From: Alphaproteobacteria bacterium
GTDB taxonomy: Bacteria; Myxococcota_A; UBA796; GCA-2862545
DNA: 64,000 bases
NCBI GenBank assembly: GCA_020632885.1
Contig: JACKEQ010000006.1
Span: forward strand, 124,001-188,000
Reading direction: 5' to 3'
Made by a program: the position numbers and the translations under genes. Below, piece by piece: positions 16,279-24,712 of the stretch. Below the pieces are notes generated by a model, which made no database searches, was not told the DNA's origin, and saw only the letters and a program-made list of their open reading frames with translations. Within the stretch, counting starts at the first letter, position 1. The number at the start of each line of letters is the position of its first letter.

Positions 16279-17670
16279 TCACGGTGTGCGAACCCGCAGC
16301 GGATCCTCGATGCTGTAGACCGCACCTCCCCCCTCCGCCGCGTACCTGTCGAGCTCTGCGCCCACGAACAGCTCCAGGTGGCCGTCGCCGTCCTGGTCGA
16401 AGGTCGCCAGCCACTTGCCGAAGTAGTCGAACCCGACGGGCGTGTCCCACGTCACCGCGTCAGACCACGTCGCCTCCGCGATCGGACCGGGCAGGACGTG
16501 CACCCGCCCACCCACGGTCGGGCTCAGCGGCGAGCCCGGCGCACCGAGCACCAGATCCTGGTGACCGTCCCCGTCCAGGTCCGCGACGTGCACGGCAGAC
16601 CCGAGCTGGTTGTACGGCTCAGGTCCGATGAACAGCGTGAGCTGGTGCCCGAACGGGCCGGCGAGCGGGTCGTCCACCAGCACCACCACCCGCCCCGCGC
16701 GCTCGTCCGCCAGCTTGTCGGCGAGGATCAGGTCGTCGTCGCCATCGCCGTCGACGTCGCCGATCCAGTCGCCTCCCTGGCCCAGCAGCACCCCAGGCGG
16801 ATCCACCCAGACGGGCTCGCCGACCAACTCGTCATGCTGCCCCGGGTCGATGGGAACGAGGAATGCGCCGCTCTCGCCGTTGGGAGCAGGTCGGAGCCAC
16901 AAGCCGATCCGGGGCCCACCAGGCTCGAACACCCCCATGCCTCGCCACCCCACGGGGTAGGTCGCCCACGCAGCAGCGCCGTCCGAGACCGGACCCTCGT
17001 AGATCTGCACGACCCCCCCCACCATGCAGAGGTCGTCCTGCCCGTCTCCCGTGACGTCGCCGCACGGCAGGACCTCTCGGCCCAGCGGCTCGTCGCGCTC
17101 GGTGACGACGACGTCCGAGGAAGGAAACGGACCCAGTGGGTCGCTGACCACGACGCGCCGTTCTGGCAGAGTGGGGAGGAAGTAGGTGGTGTGCTGCCCC
17201 CGTGAGGCCAGGCCGGCACCGGTACCCACGACGTCCCCCGGGAAGCCGAAACCCGCACCGAAGTAGTACTCCGCTCCGGGCTCCGCCCAGGTGAGGTCGT
17301 CCTGGGTCACGTAGCCGAATGGCCGATCGTCCAGGCGCACGATTCCGCTGTAGCAACTACCCCCGTTGTCGTCCGCCATGACGCAGGGCGCACCGGCCAC
17401 CAGGAGGTCGGTGGTTCCGATCCTCCCGGCGGCGAACCCGTAGCCCAACCCCTGGCCTGCCTTCAGCCCTCGCCATGAACGGCACGGGTCCACGAGGTAG
17501 GACCCGTCCACCTGCGACTGCACACCGCACGCCGTCGGCCACTCGGGCGGCGGCATCGGCGAGGGGGGCGGCGACGGGGGTGGGAAGCCCGTCTCGACCG
17601 TCGGCACCTCCGTGGGCGGCGTCAGAGTCGGCGACGGGCATGCGACGAGCAACCAGCACACCCACCGCAT
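16279..17670 (-). CDS. Secreted lipoprotein with FG-GAP (integrin alpha-like) repeats
   Basis: The start ATG at 17670 gives MRWVCWLLVACPSP, a short lipoprotein signal with a LVAC lipobox; the upstream in-frame Met would put a polar stretch before it. A Pro/Thr-rich linker (about 15-45) precedes a beta-propeller-like body. That body carries at least four calcium-binding FG-GAP motifs: GDVTGDGQDDLCMV, DVDGDGDDDLILAD, DLDGDGHQDLVLGAPG and DQDGDGHLELFVGAE. The protein should sit on the outer membrane or cell surface. Proteins of this type usually mediate adhesion or carbohydrate contact, but no ligand can be inferred. It converges on the RING/TerD gene (33 bp apart) and is divergent from the next lipoprotein gene. 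Confidence 0.8.
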   Translation of the reverse strand: MRWVCWLLVACPSPTLTPPTEVPTVETGFPPPSPPPSPMPPPEWPTACGVQSQVDGSYLVDPCRSWRGLKAGQGLGYGFAAGRIGTTDLLVAGAPCVMADDNGGSCYSGIVRLDDRPFGYVTQDDLTWAEPGAEYYFGAGFGFPGDVVGTGAGLASRGQHTTYFLPTLPERRVVVSDPLGPFPSSDVVVTERDEPLGREVLPCGDVTGDGQDDLCMVGGVVQIYEGPVSDGAAAWATYPVGWRGMGVFEPGGPRIGLWLRPAPNGESGAFLVPIDPGQHDELVGEPVWVDPPGVLLGQGGDWIGDVDGDGDDDLILADKLADERAGRVVVLVDDPLAGPFGHQLTLFIGPEPYNQLGSAVHVADLDGDGHQDLVLGAPGSPLSPTVGGRVHVLPGPIAEATWSDAVTWDTPVGFDYFGKWLATFDQDGDGHLELFVGAELDRYAAEGGGAVYSIEDPLRVRTP

Positions 17671-17785
17671 CACCACGAGCGAGCTCCGTTCGAGCAGGAG
17701 CACCGAGCGTACGGCACACTCGTCTCACCGGCAAGACGAGCCCCGCTGAAGTCTCCGCGCAGCCGACCGATGAGTAGGGGACGAG

Positions 17786-18550
17786 GTGTCCATGCTCTTC
17801 TCCCTCCTCCTGTTGGGCTGCCAGCAGCGCACCCGCCTGTCCGATCCCGATCTGGTGGCCGCGTTCTGGGCGGACTTCGAGATGCTCACCTGCGACGAGG
17901 CCCTCTCGTGCGGCACGGAGCCACCGGCCAGCGTCACGTGCGGGGTGGACGACGAGCCGCCCCGCTGCCTGTGGTTCGACGCGGACGCCGCGGAGAGCTG
18001 CCTGACGGGCGCCTGGGCGTGCGGTGCGAACGGCGGCGTCGTGGCGCCGGAGGCCTGTGACCTCGTCTGCAACGTGCCCCCGAGCGGCGAGGCGTACTTC
18101 GACCCCACCGTGTCGATGCCGGGTCTGCCCGAGGACCCCGTGCACGCGTGCAGGAACGACCCCCGCTGGGAGGAGCTGCCGATGCTCGCGACCTACTGGG
18201 GCACCCACGTGGTCCCCGGTGCAGCCGGCGATCACGTGCTCTGGGCCACCCCGAACGACCTCGCCACCGAAGCGATCGGAATCGAGGCCTGCTACCTGGT
18301 CGCCGAGGGCACCGTGACGGAGACCGCGGACCCCGAGGGCCGCATCTTCGACGTCAGCGGAGCCTTGCCCCTCGACTCCACCTGCATCGACGGCTTCCCG
18401 ATCTTCGCGCCTCCCCCGCTTCGCTACAAGCTCGACGCCGAGGGGGACGTCTGGATGGACGTGGAGGGCCTCTGGGGCCTGATCGGGCAGGTGAGCTTCG
18501 CGGAGGACGCCGTGTATTGGAGCCACCCGCAGCGCTGCCAGGAGATCTGA
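17786..18550 (+). CDS. Hypothetical lipoprotein, cysteine-rich
   Basis: 254 residues from GTG 17786 (an in-frame ATG at 17792 is equally possible; AGGGGA lies just upstream). The N-terminus SMLFSLLLLGCQQ is a lipoprotein signal with an LLGC lipobox, so the mature protein is lipid-anchored at residue 12. The first hundred mature residues hold many cysteines in pairs (LTCDEALSCG, ESCLTGAWACG, EACDLVCNVP), which fits disulfides in the periplasm or on the surface. I know no family for it. It stands between two other secreted-lipoprotein genes, 47 bp before the hydrolase gene on the same strand, and both are probably one transcription unit. Confidence 0.65.
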   Translation: MSMLFSLLLLGCQQRTRLSDPDLVAAFWADFEMLTCDEALSCGTEPPASVTCGVDDEPPRCLWFDADAAESCLTGAWACGANGGVVAPEACDLVCNVPPSGEAYFDPTVSMPGLPEDPVHACRNDPRWEELPMLATYWGTHVVPGAAGDHVLWATPNDLATEAIGIEACYLVAEGTVTETADPEGRIFDVSGALPLDSTCIDGFPIFAPPPLRYKLDAEGDVWMDVEGLWGLIGQVSFAEDAVYWSHPQRCQEI

Positions 18551-18597
18551 CCCACGAGAGGCCCCGGGAGCCGTGCTGCGCGGGCTAGGATTGGGGC

Positions 18598-20409
18598 ATG
18601 CTGCTCCTCCACCTCCTCCTCGCGTGCACCGGTCCCGGGACCTACTGCGACGGCACCACGTCCGTCGTCTACGACCCGCTGGCCTCCACCACCCTCGACG
18701 CCTGGCCCGACGACGTCTTCAGCGAGGACGACCGCGACAGCCCGACAGGACGCCGCGTGAGCATCCTCCAGACCCCCTGGTACGCCGGGCTCCCCGAGCT
18801 GCTCCAGGGCATCGCGGCCGGTGTGGAGGGCCTCACGGGCTTCGGGACGCAGGCGGACATCACCTTCCGCTTCACGGCCGAGATGGGCGAGCTACCGGAC
18901 GTGGCCGCCTCCACCACCGACCCCCGCATCCAGCTCTGGGACGTGGACGCGAAGGAGCGTGTGCCCTACGACGCCCGGCTGGGCCCGCTGGGCCGCCAGA
19001 TCCTGCTCACCCCGGTGGGCCCTTTGCGCCCCGGGGCCGAGCACGCCGCCATCGTCACCTCCGCCCAGCTCGACCAGCAGGGCCGCTGCGCGGCTCCGAG
19101 CGGCACCCTGCGCGCCCTGCTCGACCGCGACCCTCCCGAGGGCCTGGAGGACCGCGCGAAGGCCCTGAAGCGCGCGCTGCGCCGCACGGGCGTGGACCGC
19201 GAGGAGGTCAGCGCGATGGTGGCCTTCACCACGCACCTCGACCACCTCCCCTACCTGGACGCCATGGAGGAGGCGCGCCTGTCGGAGCAGGCGTGGCGCC
19301 CCCTCTGGCAGTGCGAGCAGCACGAGGGCTACCGCGCCTGCGAGACGGCCTTCGATCCGATCGACTTCCGGGGGCCCGACCAGATCGTCGAGCCCGGCGC
19401 CACCGAGCGGCAGAGGGTGCCCGTCCGGGTCTGGCTCCCGGACGGCATGAGCAACGCGCCCCTGCTCGTCTACGGCCACGGGCTCGGCCAGTGGCGGGGG
19501 GACGGCGACGAGATCGCCCGGCTGGTCACCCCGCGCGGTGTCGCCATGGTCGGGTCCGACGCGCTGTTCCACGGCGATCACCCCACAGCGGAGGGCACGC
19601 CGTCGCCCGAGGTGTTCCTCGGCATCGATCTGGACGGCGGGATCGCGTTCGACCCGCAGCAGATGCGCGCGTCCTTCGACCAGTCGAACCTCGACCGCCG
19701 CCAGCTCCTCTCGCTCATCCGGAGCCAGCCGGACCTCGACGGGGACGGCACGCCGGACATCGACCCCGACCGCGTGGGCTACCTCGGGCTCTCCCTCGGC
19801 GGCATCCTCGGCAGCGGGCTGCTGGTGGGCTCGGACGACATCGACGCCGCCGTGCTCGCCATCGCCGGCGGCAACCTCATGACCATCGTGCGCGACGGCG
19901 AGTTCGCGGCCACCTTCATGCCGCTGCTCGCCAACCTGGCGGGTGGCCCCGAGCAGCTCCAGACCGCGTTCAGCGTGCTCCAGACCGCGATCGACCCCTC
20001 GGACCCCGTGCTCTACGCCTCCAACGTGCTCCGCGACCGCGCCGTGGACGGCGACCCCCCGCACGTCCTCCTGCCCGTCGCCACCCTCGACGAGGTGGTG
20101 CCGTTCGCCGCCGGTCGTGCGCTCGCCCGCGCCTACGGGCTGCCCCACGTGCACCCGATCGCCGTGCCCGTCGCGGGCATCCCGGACGCCGGGGCCTCCC
20201 AGGTCGCCGGCAACCTCGACGGCGTCACCGCGGGCTACTTCCAGTACGACCGCATCACGCGCAACGGGACCGTGCGGCCCTCCGAGCACCTGATGCCCCG
20301 CAGCGACGAGTTCGCCGTGCAGCTCGACCGCTTCCTCGAGAGCTGGCTGGCCACGGGGGTGCCCGAGATCGTGGACCCCTACGCCATCGTGCACACGCCG
20401 GACCTCTGA
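18598..20409 (+). CDS. Secreted alpha/beta-hydrolase-like lipoprotein
   Basis: 603 residues beginning MLLLHLLLACTGPG, a very short signal with a LLAC lipobox (Cys10). The C-terminal half is an alpha/beta hydrolase. The oxyanion-side VYGHGLGQWRG is at about residue 290, and the nucleophile elbow GLSLGG (Ser of GxSxG) at about 400. An acidic loop, DLDGDGTPDIDPDR, just before the elbow looks like a calcium-binding insert. A late DEVVPFAAGRALA segment may carry the catalytic acid. The N-terminal 280 residues resemble the extracytoplasmic domains preceding the hydrolase in some myxobacterial lipase/esterase-like proteins, but I cannot name the substrate. The start ATG at 18598 fits the signal peptide. 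Confidence 0.7.
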   Translation: MLLLHLLLACTGPGTYCDGTTSVVYDPLASTTLDAWPDDVFSEDDRDSPTGRRVSILQTPWYAGLPELLQGIAAGVEGLTGFGTQADITFRFTAEMGELPDVAASTTDPRIQLWDVDAKERVPYDARLGPLGRQILLTPVGPLRPGAEHAAIVTSAQLDQQGRCAAPSGTLRALLDRDPPEGLEDRAKALKRALRRTGVDREEVSAMVAFTTHLDHLPYLDAMEEARLSEQAWRPLWQCEQHEGYRACETAFDPIDFRGPDQIVEPGATERQRVPVRVWLPDGMSNAPLLVYGHGLGQWRGDGDEIARLVTPRGVAMVGSDALFHGDHPTAEGTPSPEVFLGIDLDGGIAFDPQQMRASFDQSNLDRRQLLSLIRSQPDLDGDGTPDIDPDRVGYLGLSLGGILGSGLLVGSDDIDAAVLAIAGGNLMTIVRDGEFAATFMPLLANLAGGPEQLQTAFSVLQTAIDPSDPVLYASNVLRDRAVDGDPPHVLLPVATLDEVVPFAAGRALARAYGLPHVHPIAVPVAGIPDAGASQVAGNLDGVTAGYFQYDRITRNGTVRPSEHLMPRSDEFAVQLDRFLESWLATGVPEIVDPYAIVHTPDL

Positions 20410-20474
20410 CCCCTCCCGGAAGGGGTGGCGCCTCCCGCGGGTCCCTGGCTACACCCCTCGGCATCCGCGACGCG

Positions 20475-20992
20475 GTGGGCACCGACGCCAGCCGCGCGAC
20501 CCTCCGCCAGCTCGCCCTCTACCTGCAGGCCGGCGCGTGGCCACTGGACGACGTCGCATGCGACAGCGGGGCCGTGGGGGTCCTCACCCTCGAGTCGATG
20601 GAGCTGGAGGACCGGCTCACGACGAGCTCGGTGATGGTCCCGAAGCGCCAGCTCACCCTCGGCGCCAGCGGCATGCTCGCCACCCGCGACGCGCCGGATG
20701 CCCTCGCCCGCGTGCACCGGCGCACGTTCGAGACGCTCCCTTCGTGAAGGGTCGCCACCAGGACTGGGAGGCGGCGAAGGAAGCCTGGACGGACCTGACG
20801 TACGCGACCAAGAAGTCCGTGCGTGCCCGCGGCTTCTACAACCTGGCCCTCTACCACGAGCGCCGCGGCGACCTCGAGGGCGCGATGGCGACCCTCGAGG
20901 CCTCGGAGAACGCGAAGCGCTCCTCGTTGGCGGACGACCTGCGCGCGGCCCTCGAGCCCCGCGTGCTCAGGGAGCGGGCCGAGGGCGGCTGA
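20475..20992 (+). pseudogene. Broken remnant of a TPR-containing (DUF6340-like) gene
   Basis: Two coding-looking segments lie in different frames. The first (about 20475-20747) reads through ALYLQAGAWPLDDVACDSG and VLTLESMELEDRL, then ends at TGA 20745-20747. The second continues immediately one frame over with KGRHQDWEAAKEAWTDL, RGFYNLALYHERRGDLEGAM and ALEPRVLRERAEGG, a clear TPR-type end, to TGA 20990-20992. No signal peptide or good start is seen for the first piece. In the family I have in mind a further stretch of roughly 80-100 residues would lie between the two, so an internal deletion is likelier than a single-base frameshift. Its 3' end overlaps the converging ketosynthase gene by 26 bp. 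The family name is uncertain. Confidence 0.5.
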
Positions 20993-22871
20993 CCCGCAGA
21001 CACACCCCGTCGTCGTGCTCGGCAGCCGGCTCCCCCGTGGCCAACCACGCGAGCAGCCCGCCGGCCGGGTGGAGCCCGAGGGTCGCCTCCACCGGCCGCC
21101 CCACCGCCGTGAAGCGGCCCTCGTAGGGGAGCGCGGCGGCCCGACCCCAGACGGGCACTCCAGGACCGTCGAGCACGGCGATCTCGTCGCCCCGCTCCAG
21201 CAGCAGGGCGACCACGGCCTCCGCGTAGGGACGCTCGCCGTAGGCCTGGGACGTGGTGGGGTTGCGGTCGTCCGCGAGCACCACGAGGGCCTGCCCGTGC
21301 GAAGCGAGCAGCGACAACCCCCGCCGGAGCGCGGCGAGCCCGGTCATCATGCCCGCGGACACCGTCTGGCTGGGCCCGCGGAGGTCGAAGGCCAGCGACA
21401 GCCCCGCGGCGGTCGCGTTGTACACCGACCCCTGGAAGGCCAGCGGGCTCGCGTTCTCGGGCCCCTCTGCGAAGAGCCGATCGAGGAACGCGCTGCTCGG
21501 GACCACCTCGCCCATCGCGCTTCCGAGCACCAGGGGCACGCTCCGGGGGTCGCCGACCTCCTCGAGGAGCGGGAGCACCGCGCTGGCGGCGAACCGGGAC
21601 AGGCGGGAGAGGCGGCGCCACCGGGCGAACGGGATGCCCTCCGGCCGTGGGGGGTCGTGGAGCTCGAGGCCCACGGGCCTCCCCGCGCGCAGGGCGTCCG
21701 CCAGACCGTCCCACCCACCCGGGACGAACGCCCGGAAGGCACGCACCCGACCCGTCGGGACCGGCACGGCCGGCAGGTCGACCCCCGTCCGGGTCACCCG
21801 TACCGCCGCGTTGTGCCCGCCGAACGCGAAGCTCACGGACAGCGCACCGTCGATGCCCGCCTCGCGGGTCGCCGCCACCACGGGCAGCCCGAGCCCGTCG
21901 CCACCGCCCGTGTTCGGCGGAAGCCGGGCGTCCGCCACGGCCAGCACGGCCCCGACGAGCTCCACGGCACCCGCGGCCCCGAGGGTGTGGCCCACAGCGC
22001 CCTTCATCGAGCTCACGGGCACGCCCGGCAGCACGTCCGCGAGCACCCCCGCCTCCATGGCGTCGTTGAGCGGCGTCGCCGTGCCGTGGGCGCAGATCCA
22101 GCCCACGTCCGCCGTGCCCGCCGCCAGGATGGCCGCCCGGGCCCCCCGGCCCTCCGGGTGCGGCGCGGTCATGTGGTGGGCGTCGCTCGCCTCGCCGTAC
22201 CCCGCCAGCCACGCGAGCACCCGGGCGCCACGGGCACGCGCGTGGTCCTCCCGCTCGAGCAGGAGGGCGCCGGCCGCCTCCCCCAGCGAGAGCCCGTCCC
22301 GGTCGGACGCGAACGGGCGGGCACCGGTCGGCGAGATCGCCCCGAGGCTGCCGAACCCGTGCACCGTCATCCTGCAGAGCGCGTCGGTCCCGAAGGCCAC
22401 GACGGCCGGGACCCGGCCCTCGCGCAGCCAGTCCATCGCGATGCCGACCGCCACGGCACCCGACGAGCAGGCCGTGGACACCGAGAGGCGCGGCCCCGTG
22501 CACCCGAGCGCCGCAGCGACGCGCTGGGCGGGCCGATCGGCGAGCTGGGCCCAGAGGAAGTCGTCGCCGGTGGGCTCGCCGGCCCTCCAGGCGCGATACT
22601 CCTCCTCCCCGCGCACCATGTCGCCGGAGGTGGTACCCCCGACGATGCCGAGCCCGGTGGTCCCGAGGCCGCCGAGGGCCTCGCGCACCGCGACCAGGGC
22701 CAGGGTGCTCGAGAGGTGCGGGCCCTCCGGGATGGCCGCCACGGGCCCGCGGCCGGGGAAGGGACCCTCCCCGACGATACCGGTGCGCCCGGCACACCAG
22801 GCCCCGAAGGTGGCGGTGGCGCCGGGGGCCAGGGACGTCCAGGCACCCACGCCCGTGATGGCGATCCTCAC
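20967..22871 (-). CDS. Beta-ketoacyl synthase fused to a chain-length-factor-like C-terminal domain
   Basis: 634 residues from GTG 22871 (MRIAITGVGAWTSL, a FabF-type start). The first about 400 residues are a complete condensing enzyme. The nucleophile is Cys135 in VSTACSSGA, the first His is in CAHGTATPLND, and the second in SSMKGAVGHTLGAAG, with a C-terminal VSFAFGGHNAAV. The remaining about 220 residues resemble the stand-alone beta-ketoacyl synthase chain-length factor family (Ketoacyl-synt_2) of aryl-polyene clusters: RFAASAVLPLLEEVG, LAFQGSVYNATAAGLSLAFD and SAGMMTGLAALRRGL. This fusion suggests a built-in chain-length control subunit. It shares a 4-bp overlap with the upstream methyltransferase gene. 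Confidence 0.85.
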   Translation of the reverse strand: MRIAITGVGAWTSLAPGATATFGAWCAGRTGIVGEGPFPGRGPVAAIPEGPHLSSTLALVAVREALGGLGTTGLGIVGGTTSGDMVRGEEEYRAWRAGEPTGDDFLWAQLADRPAQRVAAALGCTGPRLSVSTACSSGAVAVGIAMDWLREGRVPAVVAFGTDALCRMTVHGFGSLGAISPTGARPFASDRDGLSLGEAAGALLLEREDHARARGARVLAWLAGYGEASDAHHMTAPHPEGRGARAAILAAGTADVGWICAHGTATPLNDAMEAGVLADVLPGVPVSSMKGAVGHTLGAAGAVELVGAVLAVADARLPPNTGGGDGLGLPVVAATREAGIDGALSVSFAFGGHNAAVRVTRTGVDLPAVPVPTGRVRAFRAFVPGGWDGLADALRAGRPVGLELHDPPRPEGIPFARWRRLSRLSRFAASAVLPLLEEVGDPRSVPLVLGSAMGEVVPSSAFLDRLFAEGPENASPLAFQGSVYNATAAGLSLAFDLRGPSQTVSAGMMTGLAALRRGLSLLASHGQALVVLADDRNPTTSQAYGERPYAEAVVALLLERGDEIAVLDGPGVPVWGRAAALPYEGRFTAVGRPVEATLGLHPAGGLLAWLATGEPAAEHDDGVCLRVSRPRPAP

Positions 22872-23506
22872 GGGCGGCGGCCGACGAAGAGCACGTTGGC
22901 GAAGGGCGTCTGGTCGTTGCACGCGTCCGCGACGACCTCGAGCCCCAGGGCCTCCATGGCGCCGCGCATGGCGTCCTGGGGCCGGAAGAACACCCCGTCG
23001 CCCTTGTGGCGCCCGAGAGCGACGGCGAATCGCTCGGACCAGGTCACCACGGTGCTCTTGAAGCCCCCGTCGCTCCGGCCGTCCCGCACGAGCAGCAGGC
23101 CGCCGGGGGCCAGCGCACCCACGAGCCGCGCGAGGATGGCGTCCTGCTCCTCGGGCGGCTGGTAGTGGAGCACGTCGAGGGCGCAGACGGCGTCCACCTC
23201 GGGGAGCTCGGTGGTGCGGGCGTCCCCCGACCACAGGGTGGCTCCCGTGCCCGCCAGGGCGGCCTCCGCGGAGGCGAGCCTGCGCGCGTCGTGGTCGAAG
23301 CCGTGGAGCGTCGTGCCCTCGAGGGTCTCGAAGGCCAGCGCGAGCAGATACCCCTCGCCGCACCCCACATCGAGGACCCGCATGCCCGGCCGGAGGAGGC
23401 CGAGCACCGCGGCGTACGCGGGGTCTCCCTTCATCTTCCCGCGGGCGAAGCCCTCGGCCATCTTGCCCTGGGGGAGGTAGCGGGCCACTGCAGCGTCGAG
23501 GTTCAT
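22868..23506 (-). CDS. Class I SAM-dependent methyltransferase
   Basis: 212 residues from ATG 23506. Motif I of the Rossmann methyltransferase fold is VLDVGCGEGYLLAL (about residue 46); HGFDHDARRL follows as the acidic residue contacting the SAM ribose, then SGDART and CALDVLHYQPPEEQ as post-motif strands. The N-terminal segment with ARYLPQGKMAEGFARGKMKG is seen in small-molecule and polyketide methyltransferases. The gene is translationally coupled by 4-bp overlaps to both the acyltransferase upstream and the ketosynthase downstream. It therefore probably methylates the ketosynthase product or its aryl head group. The substrate is inferred from context only. Confidence 0.8.
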   Translation of the reverse strand: MNLDAAVARYLPQGKMAEGFARGKMKGDPAYAAVLGLLRPGMRVLDVGCGEGYLLALAFETLEGTTLHGFDHDARRLASAEAALAGTGATLWSGDARTTELPEVDAVCALDVLHYQPPEEQDAILARLVGALAPGGLLLVRDGRSDGGFKSTVVTWSERFAVALGRHKGDGVFFRPQDAMRGAMEALGLEVVADACNDQTPFANVLFVGRRP

Positions 23507-24210
23507 GGGACCCCGCGTATCCGTTGGACCTCCGCCTCGACCAGCCCCCGGACCTCCCGCGCGAGGTCCTTGGGGTCGCCGTGGGGGGTCACGGGGGGCA
23601 GGACGTGGGCGTGCACGTCCACCACGAGCCGATCGGGCACGAAGCCGCGCTTGGAGAGGATGTGCTGCGCGCCGTCCATGGCGACCGGCAGGATCGGGGT
23701 GCCGGTGCGGGTGGCGAGCTCGAACGCACCCTTCCGGAAGCGGTGCACGGACCCGTCGGGCGAGCGACTGCCCTCGGGGAAGACCACCACGCTGTAGCCC
23801 GCACGCAGGGACGCCTCGGCCTCCTCGATGAAGCGGTCCGTGTCGACCTGGCGGCTCCAGCGCAGGAACGGCCCCATGACGGGGACGCGGAAGATGCCGG
23901 GCCGCGCGGACACGCGCACCGGGAGCGGGAGCCCGAACAGGCACGGGATGTCGATCACCGACTGGTGGTTCGCGACCACCACGTACGGCCCGGGTCCGAC
24001 GCGCTCCAGGCCCGTGAACCGCCGTCGCCAGAACGGCTGGAACACCCAGAGCGCCCGCCCCCAGAAGAAGCCGAGCGCCGCCGAAGCCAGGCGTCCCGAC
24101 CGGTCCAGGAGGGCGCCGACCGCGATGCCGAGCCCGAGGAGCGCCGTGAACAGCGCGTAGATGGGCCACCCGACGAGCGCGTGGACCCAGCCTGCCGGGG
24201 ACCTCTGCAC
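23503..24210 (-). CDS. 1-acyl-sn-glycerol-3-phosphate acyltransferase family protein (PlsC-like)
   Basis: 235 residues. Two N-terminal hydrophobic helices (ALFTALLGLGIAVGALLD and a second around ALGFFWGRALW) anchor it to the inner membrane. The acyltransferase motifs are complete: NHQSVID (HX4D), the RFIEEAEASLR region, FPEGSRSPDG (substrate phosphate binding) and ILPVAMDG. It could be a housekeeping PlsC. However, the 4-bp coupling to the methyltransferase and ketosynthase genes suggests it attaches the polyketide or fatty chain of that pathway to an acceptor, as acyltransferases do in aryl-polyene clusters. The start at 24210 is the first in-frame codon that keeps the hydrophobic N-terminus. 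Confidence 0.85.
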   Translation of the reverse strand: MQRSPAGWVHALVGWPIYALFTALLGLGIAVGALLDRSGRLASAALGFFWGRALWVFQPFWRRRFTGLERVGPGPYVVVANHQSVIDIPCLFGLPLPVRVSARPGIFRVPVMGPFLRWSRQVDTDRFIEEAEASLRAGYSVVVFPEGSRSPDGSVHRFRKGAFELATRTGTPILPVAMDGAQHILSKRGFVPDRLVVDVHAHVLPPVTPHGDPKDLAREVRGLVEAEVQRIRGVP

Positions 24211-24223
24211 GAGGTCGGGCTAA

Positions 24224-24661
24224 TCACTCCGGGAGCACGATGCGACCGGGGGCACCGCCGGATCCCGCCACGGTGTGACAGGACGCGCAGTCGCCCGAGG
24301 ACTGGCCGGACACCATGGCCCGCTCCAGCCCGTTGTACCGGATCACCGCCGTGATCGGGTAGACCGGGCTCGCCTGGTTGCTCGCCAGGTAGAAGTTGCC
24401 GGCCTGGTTGGTCGTCATGGTCCAGGACGAGCCGTCCGCATCGGTCACCTCGACCTCCACGCCGGACGTGCCGTTGCAGTCGTCCTCCTCGTCGTAGTCG
24501 GTGTACACGGTGCCCGCGAACACGAAGCTCGGGCCCTCGCCGCGCTGGGTGTGGCAGGCGATGCAGTCGCCACCGGGGTGCATCTGGGGTGACTCGCGGT
24601 CACCGCCGGTCCCAGGTACGGGAAGGATAGGGCGCCGGACACCCCACCGTGCGGGCCTCAT
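24224..24661 (-). CDS. Small diheme cytochrome c-like protein, N-terminus uncertain
   Basis: The 145-residue frame contains two c-type heme motifs, CIACH near residue 33 and CASCH near residue 125. They flank a beta-rich middle that resembles a carboxypeptidase-regulatory-like (Ig-type) domain: FVFAGTVYTDYDEEDDCN, then VEVEVTDADGSSWTM and NQAGNFYLASNQASPVYP. Export is needed for heme attachment, yet the N-terminal residues before GDRESPQMHPG are Arg/Pro-rich and show no good signal peptide. A start-site error, an upstream frameshift or an atypical signal are all possible. Next to it, transcribed the other way, is the TonB-dependent receptor gene. The window's own Ccm system at 52.8-57.1 kb could mature it. 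Confidence 0.6.
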   Translation of the reverse strand: MRPARWGVRRPILPVPGTGGDRESPQMHPGGDCIACHTQRGEGPSFVFAGTVYTDYDEEDDCNGTSGVEVEVTDADGSSWTMTTNQAGNFYLASNQASPVYPITAVIRYNGLERAMVSGQSSGDCASCHTVAGSGGAPGRIVLPE

Positions 24662-24712
24662 GGAATCCTCATGGAGTCCTCACCCCCGGGGGCCCTGGTG
24701 TAGGCTGGGGCC

